The translations under genes were made by a program, and so were the position numbers. Below are positions 18,241 to 27,208 of a stretch of 64,000 nucleotides of DNA, in pieces. Source of the stretch: DASRAA01 sp963814165 (GTDB lineage Bacteria; Acidobacteriota; Terriglobia; Terriglobales; Acidobacteriaceae); assembly GCA_963814165.1 (NCBI GenBank), contig CAWFBW010000012.1, positions 186,001 through 250,000 on the forward strand. Direction: 5' to 3'. Under the pieces are notes generated by a model. The model searched no databases, was not told the DNA's origin, and worked only from the letters and a program-made list of their open reading frames with translations. Every line of letters starts with the position of its first letter. The stretch's first letter is position 1.

Positions 18241-19291
18241 CTAGTGCTTCTTCGATTTCTTTGCGTGAACGGCTAGAGTCGGCGAGACTGGCGGCGTGGC
18301 CACAGTGCCCGTGTCGCCGGTCGGAATGTTCTGTTTGGCGCGAGCTGCCGCGGCATCCGGGTTCATGATGATTTGTCCGTCGTAGCGCAGGCTGACGGAA
18401 TCGACATGGCGAACTGCGCCCGCCACTCCTGCACGTGGTTCACATAAATCTGGATAACGCTCGAGATAGTTTGACGAGCCGAGGTGCACGAGCACGGCGC
18501 CTTTGGGGTCGGCGACCATGACCTTGACGTCATCGGGATCGGTAACGTCGACCTCGCTCCAGCTCATGCGAGTAGTTCGCGCCGGAAGAGTCGAGCTGGC
18601 GAACCAGCTGGATGTAAATCTTCATGCGAGCGGCACGGGTGGAAAGCGGCTCGTTCTCACTCATGCCGACGACCACGGGAAACGAGAGGCTGCTTTGCGC
18701 GCCGGGAGGCATATCCATGATGACGCCGTGAGAGTCGATCAGAGCGATGCGTCCATTGACCTCGACGAATGCGACGGGGACGCGTTCGAGGATGTCAACG
18801 CGCAAGCGGTTCGGCAGCAAGCGCATGACGGTGGCGGACTCGATCCAGGGAATGTCTTCCAGTTGCTTCTTCTGGTCGTCGAGCGAAATGTGGAAGACGT
18901 TGCGATCGATGTCGGCGCCGAGAGCGTCGAGGACCTGCGAGCGCGTCACGTTGTGGGTGCCGAGCACCTCGATGTTGTCGCTGGAGTCGACGCGGAAGCG
19001 CCATGACTGGGTTCCGTAGCGATAGAGAGTGACGGCCACGAGGCCGAACACGCCGACCACGAGTAACGCCAACATGAGTAGCTTGATGCGGCCGGCGGCC
19101 TTGCGAGGCAAGGCACCGCGACGGACGGGAACGCGCTTCTGTCCGCGGAGAAACGGCGACTCTTCTTCGTCGTCGAGAGCCAGGATGCGGGCGTCGAGAG
19201 GCGAGTCGTCGTAGGAACGCGAAGAGGCGCGCGGTTCGGCAACCGCGTCGAAGTCCTCATCCGGCAATGTGGACGTGCTTTTCCGCGCCAT
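18241..19291 (-). pseudogene. ftsQ: Cell division protein FtsQ/DivIB, several indels
   Basis: Bitopic divisome protein. The cytoplasmic N-terminus (MARKSTSTLPDEDFD, basic RVPVRRGALPRKAAGR) is followed by one TM helix (LLMLALLVVGVFGLVAVTLY, about residues 71-90). A POTRA domain follows (IEVLGTHNVTRSQVLDALG, IPWIESATVMRLLPNRLRVD) and then the FtsQ domain (VPVAFVEVNGRIALIDSHG). The frame shifts at about 18561 (extra G in GAGCTGGAGCGAG). A second out-of-frame stretch at about 18405-18452 is flanked by compensating indels; read in the other frame it gives QIYVNHVQEWRAQF, then RHVDSVSLRYDGQIIMNPD. Joined length is about 350 residues. Three single-base indels in one essential gene point to sequence error. 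Confidence 0.9.
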
Positions 19292-19598
19292 GAAGTAGAA
19301 AGAGTGCCGAAATTATCGGCTATTGGCCTCACTATATCCGGTTTCTTCGGCTGTGCGGCGGGGGATTTGCGTCGTGCTGTTGCCTAAGGAAACACCTGCT
19401 TGGCAAGTTGGCAGTCGCCAGTAGTCAGTTTCAAAAGACAGGCAAGCGGAAGATCGCCTGGACTGAGCGGAAATCAGCGCCCACCACAGAGGCTCAGAGA
19501 AGAAATGGGGAATAGAACGATAGAAAGTTCCGCCACGGCAACCGCGGATGGTGCGGAGCCCGCGGACCTATTCAAGGCTGAAAGACAGTCGTTCGGAT
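19292..19598. other. Gap between murC and ftsQ
   Basis: A 307-bp spacer inside the otherwise tightly packed dcw cluster, at the place where murB and ddl often lie. No gene remnant of either was seen. It contains degenerate GGCAGTCGCCAGTAGTCAG repeat units near 19412. A promoter for ftsQAZ could lie here but none was identified. Confidence 0.4.
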
Positions 19599-20996
19599 TC
19601 AACGGTGGCTTGCGCTGATTAGGGCTTCGAGGACGATGGGGCCGAGTTGGACCACGTTGCCGGCGCCGAGGGTGAGGACCAAGTCGCCGGATTGCGCGGA
19701 GTGGGCCGCGAGGTTGGCGGCATCGGCAAACGAGGCGGAATACGTCGCGTTCGTGCCGCCCTGGGCGACGCGCTCGGCGAAGCGTCGGCCGGTGATGCCT
19801 TCGATGGGAGCTTCGCTGGCTGCGTAAATGTCGAGCACCGTGACCGTGTCTGCGCTGGTGAAGGCGGTAGCGAACTCGTCGAAGAGCAACTGCGTCCGGG
19901 AATAGCGATGCGGCTGGAAGAGGACGTGGATGCGACGAAAGCCGCATTGGCGCGCGGCGGCGAGGGTGGCCCGGATTTCTGTGGGGTGGTGGCCGTAGTC
20001 GTCGATCACCGTGATGCCGTTCACGCGACCCTTGAGTTGAAAGCGGCGATCCACGCCGTTGAAGTTGGCGAGGCCCTCGCGGATTCTGTCCGCTGGGATG
20101 TCGAGGCCGATGCCGACGGCAATCGCCGCGGCGGCGTTGCGCACGTTGTGTTCGCCGGGCACGTGCAGCTGGAATTCGCCGAGATCGCGGCCTTGAAAAT
20201 GAACACGAAAAACACAGGTCGCAAAATGGTCTTGCCCAGCAATGCCGCTACGCATGTCCGTGATACGGAAGTCGGAGCCTTCGCGGGTCCCATAGGTGAT
20301 GATGCGGCGACGAACGCTAGGGAGAATGCGGCGGAGGTCGTCGTTATCGTTACAGGCGACCACCATGCCGTAGAACGGAACGTGGTCGAGGAACTCGACA
20401 AAGGTGCGCTCGACGTCGGCCATGTCGCGATAGCAGTCCATGTGCTCGCGGTCGATGTTGGTGACCACGGCGAGGATTGGCCAAAGCTTGAGGAAAGAGC
20501 GGTCGCTCTCGTCGGCCTCGGCGACGAAGTACTCGGACTTGCCTAGGCGAGCGTTGGAGCCCATGGCGTCGACGCGGCCGCCGATGACGACGGTGGGGTC
20601 AAGGCCGCCGGCGGCGAGGACAGTCGCCACCATCGAGGTGGTGGTGGTCTTGCCATGCATGCCGGCGATGGCGATGCCGTATTTCAAGCGCATCAATTCG
20701 GCCAGCATTTCGGCACGAGGAATGACAGGAATGTGGCTGGCATGGGCGGCGGTGACTTCCGGGTTGTCGCGCGCAATGGCGGAGCTGGTGACGACGACCT
20801 CGGCGCCTGCAAGGTTTTCAGCGCGATGGCCCTCAAAGGTGATGGCGCCGAGAGACGCGAGGCGCTGGGTAACGGCAGAGGCCTTGAGGTCGGAGCCAGA
20901 GACTTTGTAGCCGAGGTTGAGCAGGACTTCGGCAATGCCGCTCATGCCGATGCCACCGATGCCCACGAAATGAATGCGTTGAATTTTGGCGAACAT
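19599..20996 (-). CDS. murC: UDP-N-acetylmuramate--L-alanine ligase MurC
   Basis: Adds L-Ala to UDP-MurNAc in the cytoplasm (peptidoglycan step after MurB). 465 residues, family size. N-terminal Rossmann domain IHFVGIGGIGMSGIAEVL; ATP-binding loop GMHGKTTTTSMVATVL (about residue 114); central domain YFVAEADESDRSFLKL; ligase C-terminal domain with VIDDYGHHPTEIRATL and FQPHRYSRT, the MurC-specific block. It lies 49 bp downstream of murG on the same strand. The start ATG 20996 directly precedes the Rossmann strand. Confidence 0.97.
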   Translation of the reverse strand: MFAKIQRIHFVGIGGIGMSGIAEVLLNLGYKVSGSDLKASAVTQRLASLGAITFEGHRAENLAGAEVVVTSSAIARDNPEVTAAHASHIPVIPRAEMLAELMRLKYGIAIAGMHGKTTTTSMVATVLAAGGLDPTVVIGGRVDAMGSNARLGKSEYFVAEADESDRSFLKLWPILAVVTNIDREHMDCYRDMADVERTFVEFLDHVPFYGMVVACNDNDDLRRILPSVRRRIITYGTREGSDFRITDMRSGIAGQDHFATCVFRVHFQGRDLGEFQLHVPGEHNVRNAAAAIAVGIGLDIPADRIREGLANFNGVDRRFQLKGRVNGITVIDDYGHHPTEIRATLAAARQCGFRRIHVLFQPHRYSRTQLLFDEFATAFTSADTVTVLDIYAASEAPIEGITGRRFAERVAQGGTNATYSASFADAANLAAHSAQSGDLVLTLGAGNVVQLGPIVLEALISASHR

Positions 20997-21045
20997 GGAT
21001 CAGTAGCCAGCTGCCAATAGCCAGTCGCCAGTTGGCAGGGAATGA

Positions 21046-22131
21046 CTAGGCTACATGGTTGAAGGATACGACGCCAGCGATGCGGGCGGCCATGGCGGCG
21101 ATTTCGGCGGCGGCGGCGGAGTGGGCGAACTGGCGGGCGGCTGCACCCATCTGTACGAGATGGTTGCGGTCGGCGAAAAGTGTGGCGATTTCATGGGCGA
21201 GACGGTCGGGTGTGAGATCGGCCTGGGGCAGGAGAATCGCGGCGCCGGCATTGGCTAGGGTCTCGGCGTTGTGGCGCTGATGGTCGTCTGCGGCAGTAGG
21301 AAGTGGGATAAAGATGGCGGGCTTGGCGGCGGCGGCGACTTCGGCGACGGTGCTCGCTCCGGAACGGCAAATCAGGAGATCAGCACGGGCGAAGGCACCT
21401 GGCATGTCGTCAATGAAAGGTGAGACTTCGGTAGAGATACCTGCGCGCGTGGCCGCAGCTTTTGCGGCTTCAAAGTCATTTTGGCCGGTCTGGTGGATGA
21501 GATGAAGATCCGGTACCTGCGCGGCGAGTTCGGGTAAGGCTTGCACCACCGCGACGTTGATGGCGTGAGCACCCTGACTTCCGCCGAAGACGAGGAGCGT
21601 CGGCTGCTCTTGCGCTGGTCGCGGAGAGATGTCGAAAAACGCCTGGCGCACGGGAACTCCCGTGATGACAGCATTGCGAAAATACTTTTGGGTGGCGGCA
21701 AAGTGGACTGCCGCCCCCTTCACGAATCGCGCCACCAGACGATTCGCGACTCCGGGAATTACGTTTGGCTCGAATGCGACCAGGGGAACGCGAAGCATGG
21801 CACCGGCAAGCATCGCCGGGCCGGAGGCGTAGCCGCCAACACCGACCATGACGTCGGGACGAAAGTTGCGTATGATCCGCGCGGACTGGGCGATGGCGCG
21901 AGGGAGGTCGAAGAGAGTTTTGACTCGTGTTGCCAGACTGACGCGATTGAGTGCACCCACGGTGATGAGTTCGAGTCGAAAGCCGGCGGCGGGGACGAGG
22001 CGCGTCTCGATGCCGCGGGCGGTTCCTATAAAGAGCACCTCGGCGTTGTAACGGGACTTGAGTTCCTGGGCGATAGCGATGGCGGGAATGACGTGGCCGC
22101 CCGTGCCTCCGCCGGCGACGATGACGCGCAT
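21046..22131 (-). CDS. murG: UDP-GlcNAc transferase MurG
   Basis: Transfers GlcNAc to lipid I to make lipid II at the inner face of the membrane. 361 residues. Begins with the GT28 glycine loop VIVAGGGTGGHVIPAIAIA; GVGGYASGPAMLAG marks the acceptor site; FGGSQGAHAINVAV and ICRSGASTVAEVAAA with IPLPTAADDHQRHNAETL form the donor site. The C-terminal tail is short. Its start is 2 bp after the ftsW stop, so the two are probably translationally coupled. Confidence 0.97.
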   Translation of the reverse strand: MRVIVAGGGTGGHVIPAIAIAQELKSRYNAEVLFIGTARGIETRLVPAAGFRLELITVGALNRVSLATRVKTLFDLPRAIAQSARIIRNFRPDVMVGVGGYASGPAMLAGAMLRVPLVAFEPNVIPGVANRLVARFVKGAAVHFAATQKYFRNAVITGVPVRQAFFDISPRPAQEQPTLLVFGGSQGAHAINVAVVQALPELAAQVPDLHLIHQTGQNDFEAAKAAATRAGISTEVSPFIDDMPGAFARADLLICRSGASTVAEVAAAAKPAIFIPLPTAADDHQRHNAETLANAGAAILLPQADLTPDRLAHEIATLFADRNHLVQMGAAARQFAHSAAAAEIAAMAARIAGVVSFNHVA

Positions 22132-22133
22132 GA

Positions 22134-23225
22134 CTAGTTGTTCTGCTGCGTGATGTTAAGAAGCACACCCACGCTGGCAAGGGTGATGAACAGCGACGAT
22201 CCGCCGTAGGAGATGAAGGGCAGAGGGATGCCCTTGGTGGGCATCATGCCGAGCACGACGCTGATGTTGATGAGCGCCTGCACCACCACCATGGCGGTTA
22301 TGCCGGTCGCGAGGAAGCGGGCAAACGGGTCCTGCGTCTTCATGGCGACGCGAATGCCGCGCCACAGGAAAATGCTGAACAGAACAACAACCAGTACTGC
22401 TCCCCACAAGCCGAGCTCTTCCGCAATGTTGGCGTAAATGAAGTCAGTGTGAGGTTCGGGCAGGTAGAAGAGCTTCTGCTTCCCCTCCATTAGTCCGGCT
22501 CCGGCGAGGCCTCCGGTGCTGACGGCGATCATGGACTGGATGATGTGGAAGCCGTGGCCTTGCGGGTCCTTCCAGGGATCGAGGAACGCGATGATGCGGT
22601 GCCAGCGCCACGGAACGCGCACGATAAGAATGTAGAGCGGCAGAAGCGAGGCCGCGAATCCGTACATGAGGTAGCGCATCTTCATGCCCGCAATGTAGAG
22701 CACGGATGCGGTGATGGCCATGCAAGCAACGGCGGTACCGAGGTCTGGCTCTTTAACGATCAGGGCCGCGAGCAGTACACTGGGCGCGGCCGCCGGCAAG
22801 AGTACATGCTTCCAGTCGGAAATCTGCTGCCAGCGCGACTCCAGGAAGTATGCGAGATAAAGAATGATGGCAGGCTTGGCGAGTTCCGATGGCTGGAATG
22901 ACAGCGGGCCGGCCTTGATCCAGCGATGGGTGTTGTGCGAGTCGTGGAAGACGAACACGGTTACCAGCAAGAGCGTCGTCAGGCCCAGGAACGTGAAGAC
23001 GATGGATGACCGCCGGTACTGCTGGTAGTCGATGTTCATGACCAGCACCATGGCGGCGAGTCCGGCGGCGGCCCAGCCGAGTTGGCGCAACAGGAAGCTG
23101 TAGGACGAGCCGAAGCGCGCCTGCGCCATGACGGCGGAGGAGCTGAAGACCATCACCAGCCCAATGAACACCAGCAGCAGGATGACGGTGAAGAGCCACT
23201 TGTCGACGCTGACGCGCATCGCCAT
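22134..23225 (-). CDS. ftsW: SEDS lipid II polymerase FtsW
   Basis: Polytopic septal peptidoglycan glycosyltransferase working with FtsI. 363 residues, about ten membrane helices. SEDS hallmarks: FSSSAVMAQARFGSSYSFL, HRWIKAGPLSFQPSELAK (the conserved FQPSE loop), KEPDLGTAV with the catalytic-region Asp, LPEPHTDFIYANIAEELG, and the C-terminal GMMPTKGIPLPFISYGGSS. It overlaps the murD stop by one base (23225). Short cytoplasmic N-terminus MAMRVSVDKWL. Confidence 0.96.
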   Translation of the reverse strand: MAMRVSVDKWLFTVILLLVFIGLVMVFSSSAVMAQARFGSSYSFLLRQLGWAAAGLAAMVLVMNIDYQQYRRSSIVFTFLGLTTLLLVTVFVFHDSHNTHRWIKAGPLSFQPSELAKPAIILYLAYFLESRWQQISDWKHVLLPAAAPSVLLAALIVKEPDLGTAVACMAITASVLYIAGMKMRYLMYGFAASLLPLYILIVRVPWRWHRIIAFLDPWKDPQGHGFHIIQSMIAVSTGGLAGAGLMEGKQKLFYLPEPHTDFIYANIAEELGLWGAVLVVVLFSIFLWRGIRVAMKTQDPFARFLATGITAMVVVQALINISVVLGMMPTKGIPLPFISYGGSSLFITLASVGVLLNITQQNN

Positions 23226-24628
23226 TAGCTGGCACCTCCCGCGCTTTGCAGTTCGCGCGAGGCGAGTTGGCGGACGAGGTCTTTGAAGACGCGTCCGCGA
23301 TGTTCGTAGCTGACGAACTGGTCGAAGCTGGCACAGGCCGGGGCCAACAGCACGATGTCGCCGTCGGTGGCGAAGTCGTGGGCCTGACGCACCGCGTTGT
23401 CGATGGTTCCCGAGCTGACCACAGGAGCGCCCTTGATCTGCGATTCGATTTTGCGGGCGGCGGCTCCGATGGTATAGACGCGCTTGACGCGTTCCGTCAG
23501 CAACGGATTCAGCACGGTGTAGTCGCTTCCCTTGTCTTTGCCGCCGAGAATTAGGTGGATGCGGCCGGGAAAAGATTCGAGTGCCTTGATGGTGGCGTCA
23601 ACGTTGGTGGCCTTGGAGTCGTTGTAATAGGCGACGCCGCTGATGGTTGTGACGTATTCGAGGCGATGCTCGACAGCCTTGAAGTTGGCGACCGCGCGGC
23701 GAATGTCAGAGGCGGCGACGCCAGCCAACATTCCAGCGCTGACTGCGGCCAGCACGTTTTCGACATTGTGCGCGCCTTTCAGCGCGATCTCGGACACGGG
23801 CATGATGGACTGCTCGCCGTTGGCGTCGCGCCAGATGATGGCATCGTCACGAACCAACGCGCCACGCTCGACTTCGTGCTGACGACTGAACCAGTGGATG
23901 GCGGCTTTGGTTTGCGTGGCCATCGCGGCGCAGGTGGCGTCGTCGGCGTTGAGCACGGCGAAGTCTGCGGCGGTCTGGTTTTCGAAGATGCGCGCCTTGG
24001 CCGCGGCGTAGTTCTCGAAGGAGTGGTGGCGGTCGAGATGGTCGGGCGTAACGTTCAGCACCACGGCGATCCTGGGGCGGAAGGTCTCGATGGTCTCCAA
24101 CTGAAAACTGCTGACTTCGAGGACAATCCAGGAATCGTCGGTGGCGGCGCCGACAAAACTGATTGCCGGTGTGCCGATGTTGCCGCCGACCAGCGTGCGC
24201 TTGCCGCCGGCGGCGATGATCTCGCCGGCAAGTGCGGTAGTGGTGGTCTTGCCGTTCGAGCCGGTGATGGCGACGATGTGGCCTTTCAGGTAACGCGCGG
24301 CGAGTTCGACTTCGCCGATGACGGGGATTCCGGCTTGGCGGGCCTGCATGAGTTGCGGAACGTCGGAAGGCACGCCGGGACTGATGACGATGAGCTCCTG
24401 CTCTTTGAAGGTGCGTTCGCCGTGATAGCCGGCTTCGACTCCGATGCCGTGGTCGAGGAGAAGTGGAATCTCGTGGTGGAGTTCTTCTTCCGACTTGGTG
24501 TCGGAGACAGCGACGCGGGCGCCCTGGTCAGCGAGAAAGAGGGCGCTGGCAATGCCTGACTTGCCCAGTCCGACGACCAGAACGCGTTTGCCTTTGACAT
24601 CCATGAGAGGGAGGGTCCGAATGGTCAT
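23225..24628 (-). CDS. murD: UDP-MurNAc-L-Ala--D-Glu ligase MurD
   Basis: Adds D-Glu to UDP-MurNAc-L-Ala. 467 residues. N-terminal KRVLVVGLGKSGIASALFL; ATP loop AITGSNGKTTTTALAGEI; VLEVSSFQLETIETFRP with LNVTPDHLDRHHSF; and the C-terminal YYNDSKATNVDATIKALESF plus LILGGKDKGSDY, the MurD fingerprint. It follows mraY by 21 bp. Two ATGs, 24628 and 24604 (MDVKGKRVL), are possible; the longer one is kept. Confidence 0.97.
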   Translation of the reverse strand: MTIRTLPLMDVKGKRVLVVGLGKSGIASALFLADQGARVAVSDTKSEEELHHEIPLLLDHGIGVEAGYHGERTFKEQELIVISPGVPSDVPQLMQARQAGIPVIGEVELAARYLKGHIVAITGSNGKTTTTALAGEIIAAGGKRTLVGGNIGTPAISFVGAATDDSWIVLEVSSFQLETIETFRPRIAVVLNVTPDHLDRHHSFENYAAAKARIFENQTAADFAVLNADDATCAAMATQTKAAIHWFSRQHEVERGALVRDDAIIWRDANGEQSIMPVSEIALKGAHNVENVLAAVSAGMLAGVAASDIRRAVANFKAVEHRLEYVTTISGVAYYNDSKATNVDATIKALESFPGRIHLILGGKDKGSDYTVLNPLLTERVKRVYTIGAAARKIESQIKGAPVVSSGTIDNAVRQAHDFATDGDIVLLAPACASFDQFVSYEHRGRVFKDLVRQLASRELQSAGGAS

Positions 24629-24649
24629 TGTGCCACGTTTAACGCTAGG

Positions 24650-25786
24650 TTAGCGGAGTTTCAAGGTGGTGAGAGCAAAGAGTGCAAACACCAGCGAGGC
24701 GATCCAGAAGCGAACGATGACCTTGGACTCGCTCCAGCCGAGCAATTCGAAATGATGGTGGATGGGCGCCATCTTGAAAATGCGCTTCTTGCGCAGCTTG
24801 TAGGAGCCGACCTGGAGGATGACGGAGAGGGCTTCGATAACGAAAACTCCGCCGATGAAGGGGAGCAGGAGCTCCTGCTTGATGAGGACGGCTACAGTGC
24901 CGATAGCGCCGCCGAGTGCGAGGGAGCCGACGTCGCCCATGAAAACCTCGGCAGGGTGGGCGTTGTACCAGAGGAATCCGATGGCGGCACCGACCATGGA
25001 GCCGCAAAAGACGGTCAGTTCAGAGACCTGGGGGATTTTGGAAATCTCGAGGTAGTCGGCGAAGACAGCGTGTCCGCTAACGTAGGTCAGGACGGTGAGG
25101 GCGCCGGCAGCGATGACGGTGCAGCCGATCGCGAGGCCGTCGAGGCCGTCGGTGAGGTTGACCGCGTTACTGGAGCCGACGATGACGATCATGACGAAGA
25201 TGAGGAACGGAAGATACGCGAGGGGCCAAAACTGAGAATGGAGCAGAGCGCCGATCACCAGGTCGGGGCGATAGTGCTTGAGAAACGGGACTATCAAGCG
25301 TGTGGAATATAGGGCGTGCCGCTGAAGGGTAATCAGAACCACCGCCACCGTTAGAGCGGCGAGAAACTGGTACAGCAGCTTGGCGCGGCCGGTAAGGCCG
25401 AGGTTGCGACGGTGGACGACCTTCAGGTAATCATCGGCGAAGCCGATGGCTCCGTAAGCAAGGGTGGCGAGCACGGCGATCCAGACAAATCGATTGCTGA
25501 GGTCGGCCCATAGAAGTGTTGGCACGAGCATGGCGACCACGATGAGGACCCCGCCCATGGTAGGCGTGCCGGCTTTGCGCTGATGAGCCTGGGGGCCGTC
25601 TTCGCGAATGTACTGACTGATTTGAAAATCACGGAGGCGGCGAACTACCGCTGGGCCGATGACCAGCCCAATGAAGAGAGCGGTCAGGCTGGCGAAGGCG
25701 GTGCGAAAGGTCAAATAGCGAAAGATTCGGAACGGGCCGATATGCAGTACGACGAAACCCTTTTGATAGAGCAGCCAATAGAGCAA
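24650..25786 (-). CDS. mraY: Phospho-MurNAc-pentapeptide transferase MraY
   Basis: Integral membrane enzyme transferring phospho-MurNAc-pentapeptide to undecaprenyl phosphate (lipid I). 378 residues, about ten TM segments. Signature GPQAHQRKAGTPTMGGVLIV, the catalytic aspartates in IGFADDYLKV and NAVNLTDGLDGLAIG, and the HHHFELLGWSE loop near the C-terminus (residues about 348-358). It lies between murF (39 bp upstream) and murD (21 bp downstream). Confidence 0.97.
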   Translation of the reverse strand: MLYWLLYQKGFVVLHIGPFRIFRYLTFRTAFASLTALFIGLVIGPAVVRRLRDFQISQYIREDGPQAHQRKAGTPTMGGVLIVVAMLVPTLLWADLSNRFVWIAVLATLAYGAIGFADDYLKVVHRRNLGLTGRAKLLYQFLAALTVAVVLITLQRHALYSTRLIVPFLKHYRPDLVIGALLHSQFWPLAYLPFLIFVMIVIVGSSNAVNLTDGLDGLAIGCTVIAAGALTVLTYVSGHAVFADYLEISKIPQVSELTVFCGSMVGAAIGFLWYNAHPAEVFMGDVGSLALGGAIGTVAVLIKQELLLPFIGGVFVIEALSVILQVGSYKLRKKRIFKMAPIHHHFELLGWSESKVIVRFWIASLVFALFALTTLKLR

Positions 25787-25825
25787 AGTTGTCCCCGCGT
25801 CTAGATTATCGTTCAGCCTGGCGTT

Positions 25826-27208
25826 TCAATGGGAACCTTTCGCGGCGTCGCCCATCCACCCTTCCAACGCTCGCTCCAAACGTACGCCGCGAGAGGCCTT
25901 GAACAGCACGGCGTCGCCGGGCCTAATGTTGCGCTGCAGCCATTCCACCGCGTCCGCTGGCGAGTTCACGAAGTCTCCGGGCACTTTCGTCTCGTTCGCA
26001 CCTTCGACAATAAACCTCGCCAGGCCGCGCACCCCGAGCACGAGATCGATTTTCGCGTCGCCCAGGTGCCGGCCGCAGTCGCGATGCATGGCCGGGCCCT
26101 CGGGGCCGAGTTCCAGCATTTCACCGGCGACCACGATGCGGCGCTGCGCCGGGAGCTGGGCCAGTGAACGAACCATGCTATCGAGCGCCTTCGGATTGGA
26201 ATTGTAGCAATCGTTGATGATGGTGGCCCCGGAGAAGTTGAGCACCTGGCCGCGCTTGTCGCCGGCGGACAGAGACGCGAGCGAATCGGCGGCCTGCTGC
26301 AGGGTGACACCGTACTGGAGTCCTACAGCAATTCCGGCCAAGGCGTTGTAAATGCTGTGCTCTCCCAGCAGCGGGAGGTTGGCCCGCGCGGTTTCGCCGT
26401 TCCAGACAGCATCGAAGGCGGAACCCATGGGGTGCATGGCTGCGATGTTGCGCGCTGATACGTTGGCCGGTTGGCGCAATCCGAAAGTCACGACCTTGCC
26501 TCCAAAATTGCGGCCGAATTGAGCGACCAGCGGATCGTCGGCGTTGAGCACGGCAATGCCATCAGAGGGCAGCGCTTGAATTAGCTCGTACTTGGCTCGC
26601 GCGATGGCGGCAATTGAATCGAAGTACTCGAGGTGGACGGGTGCAACCAGGGTAACGACGCCGCAGTCGGGCTTGGCGAGATCCGCAAGCGCCGTAATTT
26701 CGCCGGCGTGCGACATGCCCATCTCGATTACGGCGATGTCGTGCTGGGGATCGAGCTTGAGGAGTTGGAGCGGCATTCCGAAGTGGTTGTTGAGATTGCC
26801 CTGCGATTTGAGCACGTGGTGGCGGGTGGCCAGAACGTGGGCGACGATTTCCTTGGTCGTGGTCTTGCCCGCAGAGCCAGTGACTCCGATCAGAGGTTTT
26901 CCCCAGATTTCGCGGACGGCGGCAGAGAGGCGCTGGAGGGCGGCCAGTGGGTCTTCGACTGGCAATAGCTTGGAAGTGTTGGGGAATCGCGCTGCTTGTG
27001 AGCACGCGACTACCGCCGCGACCGCACCGTTCGCCAACGCCGCGTCCACGAAATCGTGGCCGTCAAGCCGTTCGCCGCGCACGGCGAAGAACAGCTCTCC
27101 CGGCAGAATCGTGCGTGAATCGATGGAATAACCAATGGCGACCGCTTGTGGGTCGAACGCGCAATGGGCCTGCATGAGTTCGGCGGCACGCGCCAGACCG
27201 AGCTTCAT
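25826..27208 (-). CDS. murF: UDP-MurNAc-tripeptide--D-Ala-D-Ala ligase MurF
   Basis: Completes the UDP-MurNAc-pentapeptide. 460 residues. Mur ligase layout: YSIDSRTILPGELFFAVRG; ATP loop GVTGSAGKTTTKEIVAHVL; GNLNNHFGMPLQLLKL and EMGMSHAGEI; and IINDCYNSNPKALDSMV in the C-terminal domain, all MurF-specific. Its start overlaps the murE stop by 4 bp, indicating coupling. Confidence 0.97.
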   Translation of the reverse strand: MKLGLARAAELMQAHCAFDPQAVAIGYSIDSRTILPGELFFAVRGERLDGHDFVDAALANGAVAAVVACSQAARFPNTSKLLPVEDPLAALQRLSAAVREIWGKPLIGVTGSAGKTTTKEIVAHVLATRHHVLKSQGNLNNHFGMPLQLLKLDPQHDIAVIEMGMSHAGEITALADLAKPDCGVVTLVAPVHLEYFDSIAAIARAKYELIQALPSDGIAVLNADDPLVAQFGRNFGGKVVTFGLRQPANVSARNIAAMHPMGSAFDAVWNGETARANLPLLGEHSIYNALAGIAVGLQYGVTLQQAADSLASLSAGDKRGQVLNFSGATIINDCYNSNPKALDSMVRSLAQLPAQRRIVVAGEMLELGPEGPAMHRDCGRHLGDAKIDLVLGVRGLARFIVEGANETKVPGDFVNSPADAVEWLQRNIRPGDAVLFKASRGVRLERALEGWMGDAAKGSH

